Origin: Pegoplata infirma
Taxonomy: Eukaryota > Arthropoda > Insecta > Diptera > Anthomyiidae
Reading direction: 5' to 3'
Assembly: GCA_963921195.1 (NCBI GenBank)
Contig: OY992539.1
Coordinates: 216,362,314-216,426,313, forward strand
DNA: 64,000 bases
The notes beneath the pieces are model-generated. The model was not told the origin of the DNA and ran no database searches. It saw only the letters and a list, made by a program, of their open reading frames with translations. Positions 57,006 to 64,000 of the stretch are shown here, piece by piece. Position 1 is the first letter of the stretch; each line of letters begins with the position of its first letter. Made by a program: the position numbers and the translations under genes.

Positions 57006-57366
57006 GTTAAGCAAGTATCAACTAAATCTGATTTTTTCAACTCGAGTGGTGTTGTTGCTGTAGTTTTTTTTTTTTTTTTTTTTCTTACAGAAGTGTTGTT
57101 ATTGCTATTTAATGTAAATAGATTTTTATTTTTAGTAATCATTATTCTTCTTCCTCTCCTTCATCAATTCTGATCTAAGTACTTATTTTTGCAAACGTTG
57201 CCAGACATGGTCTATAATTTTAGACACAAATGTTAGGTGCTGCCAATTTTCCAAAGATACTGATATTGCCACTTAGGGCGACTTATAGTCGTTATTTTCA
57301 AATTATTGTTTCTGTAAAGACAGTCGAGCTCAGGCTCTAATTATAATTATGTATTATAATTTTTTC

Positions 57367-60300
57367 GATTTGTTATTTGAAAATTTTCTATAAAAAAATT
57401 TGTTGTCAAAAATTTTCTATAACAAAAGTTGTTGTCAAAAAAAAATTGTTGCCAAAAATTTTCTACAGAAAAATTTATTTTTGATTTTTTTTTTATATAA
57501 AAATATGTTATCAATAATTTTCTATAGAAAAATTTGTTATCGAAAATTTTCTATAGAAAAATTTGTTATCGAAAATTTGTTGTCAAAAATTTTCTATAGC
57601 AAAAATATGTATGTACTCGAAAATTTTCTCTAGAAACATTTTTTATCGAAATTTTTCTATAGAAAAATTTGTGATCTAAAAGTTTTGTATAGAAAAAATT
57701 GCTATCGAAAATTTTTTATAGAAAAATTTGTTATCGAAAATTTTTTGCAGAAAAATTTGCGATCGAGAATTTTCTATAAAAAAAATTGTTATAAAAAATT
57801 TTCTATAGAAAAATTTGTTACCGAACATTTTTTATAAAAAAATTTGTTATCGAAAATTTTTTATAAAAAAATTTGTTATCGAAAATTTTTTATAAAAAAT
57901 TTGTTATCAAAATTTTTTTATAGAAAAATTTGCTATCCAAAATTTTCTATAGAAAAATTTGTTATCGAAAATTTTCTATGGAAAAATTTCCCATAGAAAA
58001 ATTTTATCGAAAATATTCCACAGAAAAATTTGCTATTGAAAATATTCTATCGAAAAATTTGTTATTGAAAATTTTCTGTAGAAAAATTTATTTTGAAAAT
58101 TTTCTATATAAGGAAATATGTTATCGAAAATTTTCTCAAGAAACATTTTCTATCAAATATTTTCTATAAAAAAATTTGTTATCGAAAATTTTGCATAGAA
58201 AAATTTGTTATCGAAAATGTTCTATAGAAAAATTTGCTATTAAAAATTTTCTATAGAAAAATTTGTTATCGAAAAATTCTTTTGAAAAATTTGCTATCGA
58301 AAATTTTCTATAGAAATCCTTTGTATAAAAAAATTTGTTATCGAAGATTTTCTATAGATAAATATGTTATAGAAAATTTTCTCTAGAAATATTTTGTATT
58401 GAAAATTTTCTATAGACAAATTTGTTACCGAAAACTTTTCATAGAAAAATTTTCGACAAAATTTTTCATAGAAAAATTTGTTATCAAAAATTTTCTGTAG
58501 AAAAATTTGCTTTCAAAAATTTTCTAAAGAAAAAATTGTTATTGAAAATTATCTAAAGAAAAATTTGTTATCGAAAATTTTCTATAGAAAAATTTGTTGT
58601 CGAAAATTTTATATAGAAAAATTTGTTCTCGAAAATTTTCTCTAGAAACATTTTCTATATAAAAGTTTGTTATCGAAAATTTTCTGTAGAAAAATTTGGC
58701 ATCGAAAATTTTCTGTAAAAAAATTTGTGATCGAAAACTTTTGTATAGAAAAAACTCTTTTAGAAAATTTTCTATAGAAAAATTTGTTACCAAAAATTTC
58801 TATCGAAAATTTTCTATTGAAAAATTTGCTATCAAAAATTTTTTATAGAAAAGTTTAGTATCGAAAAATTTCTATAGAAAAATTATTATCGAAAAATTTC
58901 TATAGAAAATTTTTTTTAACGAAAATTTATTTTGTATAGAAAAATTTGTTATCGAAAATTTTTTATAGAAAAATTTGTTATTGAAAATTTTCTATAGAAA
59001 AATTTGTTTTTTTAAAAATTTTTTTCGAAAAATTTCTACCGAAAAATTAGTTTTTTTTTAATTTTTTTATACAAAAAATTAGCTATCGAAAATTTTCTAT
59101 AAAAAAAGTCTCAGCATCTGAGACTATAGAAGAATGTGTTATCGAAAATTTTCTATAGAAAAATTTGTTATCGAAAATTTTCGATAAAAAAATTTGCTGT
59201 CGAAAAATTTCTATAGAAAAATTTGTTACCGAAAATTGTTTATAAAAAAATCTGTTATCGAAAATTTTCTATAGAAAAATTTGCTGTCGAAAATTTTCTA
59301 TAGTAAAATATGTTATCGAAAATTTTCTCTAGAAACATTTTTTTATCGAAAATTTTCTATAAAAAAATTTGTTATCAAAAATTTCTGTAGAAAAAGTTGT
59401 TATCGAAAATTTTCTATAGAAAATTTTCTATAAAAAAAATTGCTATTGAAAATTTTCCATAGAAAAGTTTGTAATCAAAAATGTTCTATCGAAAAATTTT
59501 TCATAGAAAAATTTGTTATCGAAAATTTTCTGTAGAAAAATTTGTGATGAAAAACTTTTGTATAGAAAAATTAGTTTTCAAAAATTTTCTATATAAAATA
59601 TATTATCGAAAATTTTTCTCTAGAAACATTTTTTATCGAAAATTTTCTATAGAAAAATTTGTTACCGAAAATTTTTTATAGAAAACTTATTTATCGAAAA
59701 TTTTCTATAGAAAGATTTGATATCGAAAACTTTTGTATAGAAAAATTTGTTATCAAAAATTTTCTATAGAAAAATTTTTTCCCGACAAATTTCGATAGAA
59801 AAATTTTTTATCGAAAATTTGCTATTGAAAAAATTTGTTATCGAACATTTTCTAACGAAAAATTTGTTATAGAAAAATTTGTTACCGAAATTTTTCTAGA
59901 GAAAAATTTGTTTCAAACATTTTCTATTGATTTTTTTTTATAGAAAAATTTGTTACCGAAAATTGTTTATAAAAAATTTGTTGCTGAAAATTTTTTATAG
60001 AAAAGTTTGTTATCGAAAATTCTCTATAGAAAAATTTGTTACCGAGAATTTTTTATAGAAAAATTTGTTATCGAAAATTTTCTATAGAGAAATTTGCTAG
60101 AAAATTTTCTATAAAAAAATTTGTTATCAAAAATTTTTTATAGAAAAATTTGTGATGAAAAAATTTTGTATAGAAAAATTTGTTTTTGAAAATGTTCTAT
60201 CGAAAAATTTGTTATCGAAATTCTACAGAAAAATTTGTTATCGAAAATTTTCTATAGAAAAATTTGTTATCGAAAATTTTCTATAGAAAAAATTGTGATG

Positions 60301-60562
60301 AAAAAATTTTGTATAGAAAAATTTGTTTTCAAAAATTTTCTATATAAAATATATTATCGAAAATTTTTCTCTAGAAACATATTTTATCGAAAAATTTGCT
60401 ATTGAAAATTTTCTATCGAAAAACTTGTTATCGAAAATTTTCTGTAGAAAAATTTGCTATCGAAAATTTTTTATAGAAAAATTTCTTACCGAAAATTTGT
60501 TATCGAAAATTTTCTATAGAAAAATTTTTTATCGAAAATTTTCTATAGAACAATTTTTTATC
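57367..60562. repeat. S2 satellite array, decayed (TTATCG subtype), about 3.2 kb
   Basis: About 105 variable units of TCTATAGAAAAATTTGTTAT and CGAAAATTTT. Because the unit is 30 bp, open frames with a 10-residue rhythm (KFVIENFLYR-like) appear by chance. A hybrid unit with TCTCAGCATCTGAGACTATA lies at 59110-59130. Confidence 0.9.
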
Positions 60563-60870
60563 GAATGCCTCAGAATCTGAGACTATTTTTCTATATAAAA
60601 GAGTATGAGACTTTTTTCTATATGAAAAAATGTGATAGAATCTGAGACTTTTTTATATGAAAAAATGTATCAGAATCTGAGACTTTTTTTACATAAAAAA
60701 ATGTCTCAGAATCTGACTTTTTTCTATATGAAAAAATGTCTCAGAATCTGAGACTTTTTTATTTAAAAAAATGTCTCAGAATCTTAGACTTTTTTCATTA
60801 TGAAAAAATGTTTCAGAATCTGAGAGTTTTTTCTATATGAAAAAATTTCTCAGATTTGATAAGAAAAATT
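60563..60870 (-). repeat. S1 satellite block, reverse orientation
   Basis: About eight units of AATGTCTCAGAATCTGAGAC with TTTTTTCTATATGAAAAA spacers. It starts directly on an S2 unit (TTATCGAATGCCTCAGAATC). Confidence 0.85.
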
Positions 60871-61879
60871 TCTAAAAATCTTTGACTTTTTTTAAAAAAA
60901 TCTTTTTAACTTTAAACCTATAGGAAACCATAAATTAATGTTAGTTATCATGTTTGTCCATAATTTCCTTAACGTGCTGTTTTCTTGTTCCAGAACTTGT
61001 CTGTTGGTTAATATTTTTTTTTTTTATTATTTGTGACCGTTGCCAAATTTGTTTTCTTCGTTTTTTTTTTATTTTCCTACTTTAAGTCACCACCAAGAAA
61101 CCGTTGTTTATTACAGGTTTGTGGTTAAGTTTTTTTTTTTTTTTTTTATTATTTTCAGTTAAACGCGTTTCTTTTATGACGATTATCATGATGACGATGA
61201 TAATGATGACCACCTGATGTCGCCTGAAACGCACTTGTGCGTTTAATACGTGAAAGAGTTTATGTTTAAATAACACGTTTCTTTAAATAAAAAAAGAAAA
61301 CAAAAAATTAAAGAACACAGAAATGTGAACATAAAAATCTTGTTAATAATGATGATTATGTCGACAAAGAAGATAATGATGATGCTGAGGCTGACTAAGG
61401 CTGTTGGGGATATTAAAAAAAAAAGTCGGTCAGTTATGATGATGATACCTGTGACTTTTAGAAATGTTCTTTTAGCTTCAAGAAAGACATTTAAAAAATT
61501 TCTTATATTCTTTTTATATGATAATAAAAGGTGTGTGTAAAATAACACACACACCAAATAACTTTAAAGAAGAAAAAAAAAAACAAGTTCGTGTCTTAAA
61601 TCTTTTGTTTTTTTTTTGCATTTATAAAAATCAATACATTAACATCTAATAAATAATTCATTTAAACTAAAAATTCATTAATAAAATACTTCATAATTTT
61701 TAAAAGTTATTGAACTTTAAAACTATGTTTAATATTACTAAAAAATATTTTTGTCATCTAATAAGTTATCAGATAGGTAATAATAAGGCTTGCAAAATTT
61801 TTAAGCCTATTAAGAATTTTTTTTTAACAATAACAAAAGTGTAATATGTACAAAAATTTCTTATTAATAAGGTTAGAAA
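60871..61879. other. Spacer with GAT/ATG microsatellite-like tracts
   Basis: ATGATGACGATGATAATGAT at about 61189 and ATGATGATG tracts near 61345-61390 and 61435-61445 create spurious frames on both strands. No gene recognised. Confidence 0.5.
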
Positions 61880-64000
61880 AATTTTCAGATTTTGAGATAT
61901 TTTTTGTATAGAAAAATTCTCAGATTTTGAGACATTTTTTGTATTAAAAAAGTCTCAGATTCTGAGACATTTTTCGTATAGAAAAAATCCTATTTCTAAG
62001 ACATTTTTCTTATAGAAAAAGTCTCAGATTCTGAGACATTTTTCTTATAGAAGAAGTCTCAGATTCTGAGACATTTTTCTTAAAGAAAAAGTCTCAGATT
62101 CTGAGACATTTTTCTTAAAGAAAAAGTCTCAGATTCTGAGAAACTTTTCTTATAGAAAAAGTCTCAGATTCTCAGACATTTTTCTTATAGAAAAAGTCTC
62201 AGATTCTCAGTCATTTTTCTTATAGAAAAAGTCTCAGATTCTGAGACATTTTTCTTATAGAAAAAGTCTCAGATTCTGAGACATTTTTCTTATAGAAAAA
62301 GTTTCAGATTCTGAGACATTTTTCTTATAGAAAAAGTCTCAGATTCTGAGACATTTTTCTTATAGAAAAAGTCTCAGATTCTGAGACATTTTTCTTATAG
62401 AAAAAGTCTCAGATTCTGAGACATTTTTCTTATAGAAAAAGTCTCAGATTCTGAGACATTTTTCTTATAGAAAAAGTCTCAGATTCTGAGACATTTTTCT
62501 TATAGAAAAAGTCTCAGATTCTGAGACATTTTTCTTATAGAAAAAGTCTCAGATTCTGAGACATTTTTCTTATAGAAAAAGTCTCAGATTCTGAGACATT
62601 TTTCTTATAGAAAAAGTCTCAGATTCTGAGACATTTTTCTTATAGAAAAAGTCTCAGATTCTGAGACATTTTTCTTATAGAAAAAGTCTCAGATTCTGAG
62701 ACATTTTTCTTATAGAAAAAGTCTCAGATTCTGAGACATTTTTCTTATAGAAAAAGTCTCAGATTCTGAGACATTTTTCTTATAGAAAAAGTCTCAGATT
62801 CTGAAACATTTTTCTTATAGAAAAAGTCTCAGATTCTGAGACATTTTTCTTATAGAAAAAGTCTCAGATTCTGAGACATTTTTCTTATAGAAAAAGTCTC
62901 AGATTCTGAGACATTTTTCTTATAGAAAAAGTCTCAGATTCTGAGACATTTTTCTTATAGAAAAAGTCTCAGATTCTGAGACATTTTTCTTATAGAAAAA
63001 GTCTCAGATTCTGAGACATTTTTCTTATAGAAAAAGTCTCAGATTCTGAGACATTTTTCTTATAGAAAAAGTCTCAGATTCTGAGACATTTTTCTTATAG
63101 AAAAAGTCTCAGATTCTGAGACATTTTTCTTATAGAAAAAGTCTCAGATTCTGAGACATTTTTCTTATAGAAAAAGTCTCAGATTCTGAGACATTTTTCT
63201 TATAGAAAAAGTCTCAGATTCTGAGACATTTTTCTTATAGAAAAAGTCTCAGATTCTGAGACATTTTTCTTATAGAAAAAGTCTCAGATTCTGAGACATT
63301 TTTCTTATAGAAAAAGTCTCAGATTCTGAGACATTTTTCTTATAGAAAAAGTCTCAGATTCTGAGACATTTTTTTTATAGAAAAAGTCTCAGATTCTGAG
63401 ACATTTTTCTTATAGAAAAAGTCTCAGATTCTGAGACATTTTTCTTATAGAAAAAGTCTCAGATTCTGAGACATTTTTCTTATAGAAAAAGTCTCAGATT
63501 CTGAGAAATTTTTCATATAGAAAAAATCTTAGATTCTGAGATATTTTTCTTAGAGAAAAAGTCTCAGATTCTGAGACATTTTTCTTATAGAAAAAGTCTC
63601 AGATCCTGAAACATTTTTCTTATAGAAAAAGTCTCAGATTCTGAGACATTTTTATTAAAGAAAAAGTTTCAGATTCTGAGACATTTTTCTTATAGAAAAA
63701 ATCTCAGATTCTGAGACATTTTTCTTGTAGAAAAAGTCTCAGATTCTGAGACATTTTTTTTATGGAAAAAGTCTCAGATTCTGAGACATTTTTCTTATAG
63801 AAAAAATCTCAGATTCTGAGACATTTTTCTTATAGAAAAAATCTCAGATTCTGAGACATTTTTCTTATGGAAAAAGTCTCAGATTCTGAGACATTTTTCT
63901 TATGGAAAAAGTCTCAGATTCTGAGACATTTTTCTTATGGAAAAAGTCTCAGATTCTGAGACATTTTTCTTATGGAAAAAGTCTCAGATTCTGAGACATT
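61880..64000 (+). repeat. S1 satellite array, homogeneous 35-bp CTTATAG subtype, runs off the right edge
   Basis: About 60 units of TCTCAGATTCTGAGACA plus TTTTTCTTATAGAAAAAG. The core from about 62220 to 63490 is almost invariant, with diverged units at the left edge. Near the right edge a new variant (TTATGGAAAAAG) takes over four consecutive units, a sign of recent local amplification. Confidence 0.95.

Larger units (their letters stand above)
56061..57366. repeat. 653-bp tandem direct duplication
   Basis: 56061-56713 and 56714-57366 are nearly identical over their whole length; differences include a longer T run and a few substitutions. The junction is ATTTGTTATATATGG in both. Each copy carries a tRNA-derived segment. 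Confidence 0.9.

Noticed and set aside
57400..60580. Several 65-85-residue frames with a KFVIENFLYR-like rhythm
   Set aside because: They follow from a 30-bp satellite whose period is a multiple of three; they appear on both strands and are broken wherever the units decay.
61082..61557. Frames of 60-104 residues rich in Ile or Met
   Set aside because: They derive from GAT/ATG microsatellite-like tracts, overlap antisense, and show no domain.

Overview
This window is eukaryotic nuclear DNA, very AT-rich, from a dipteran, most likely a large-genome calyptrate fly such as a blowfly. The evidence is spliced genes with GT-AG introns, small introns of 63-90 bp next to introns of several kb, proteins close to insect PLOD, UBE3A and FAM91, a mini-me type element with the dipteran (TA)n and (GTCY)n tracts, and dense non-autonomous DNA transposons. 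The species is inferred from this style, not proven. Five protein genes were reconstructed exon by exon; every join keeps the reading frame. LAYOUT. 951-26232 (minus): N-terminal two thirds of procollagen-lysine hydroxylase/glycosyltransferase (Plod), eight exons, 3' end beyond the left edge. Its seventh intron (1078-14878, about 13.8 kb) holds two small opposite-strand genes (1535-4660 and 7966-10611), each encoding a secreted protein with one immunoglobulin domain; they are tandem paralogues. 26233-32406: spacer of nested hAT-like, mini-me and TA-flanked foldback elements. 32407-37700 (minus): complete Ube3a E3 ubiquitin ligase gene (8 exons, AZUL zinc finger plus HECT domain), with a dead non-LTR reverse-transcriptase fragment in an intron. 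37701-41230: 3.5 kb divergent intergenic region filled with inverted-repeat elements. 41231-45631 (plus): complete two-exon FAM91 gene. 45632-64000: no gene seen; about 18 kb dominated by two satellite families, an AT-rich stretch and a 653-bp tandem duplication carrying a tRNA-derived sequence. REPEATS. Satellite family S1 (35-37 bp, core GTCTCAGATTCTGAGAC joined to TTTTTCTATATAGAAAAA) occurs in at least twelve blocks in Plod introns, the FAM91 intron and intergenic DNA. Family S2 (30 bp, core TTTTCTATAGAAAA plus TATCGAAAA) forms a 3.2-kb uniform array and two decayed arrays. Both are palindrome-rich, share the TTTTCTATA/TATAGAAAA hairpin, and meet in hybrid units, so they may be module-swapping relatives. 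Many transposons can be delimited to the base by terminal inverted repeats and target duplications (8 bp hAT-like, TTAA piggyBac-like, TAA, TA), and several sit inside satellite arrays or inside each other. HOW THE GENES RELATE. The genes are housekeeping (collagen modification in the ER, ubiquitin transfer, Golgi vesicle tethering) plus two probable extracellular Ig proteins. They form no operon or pathway. The unusual content is the nested gene pair and the hairpin satellites with their insertions. No phage, CRISPR, or intact autonomous transposon was found.
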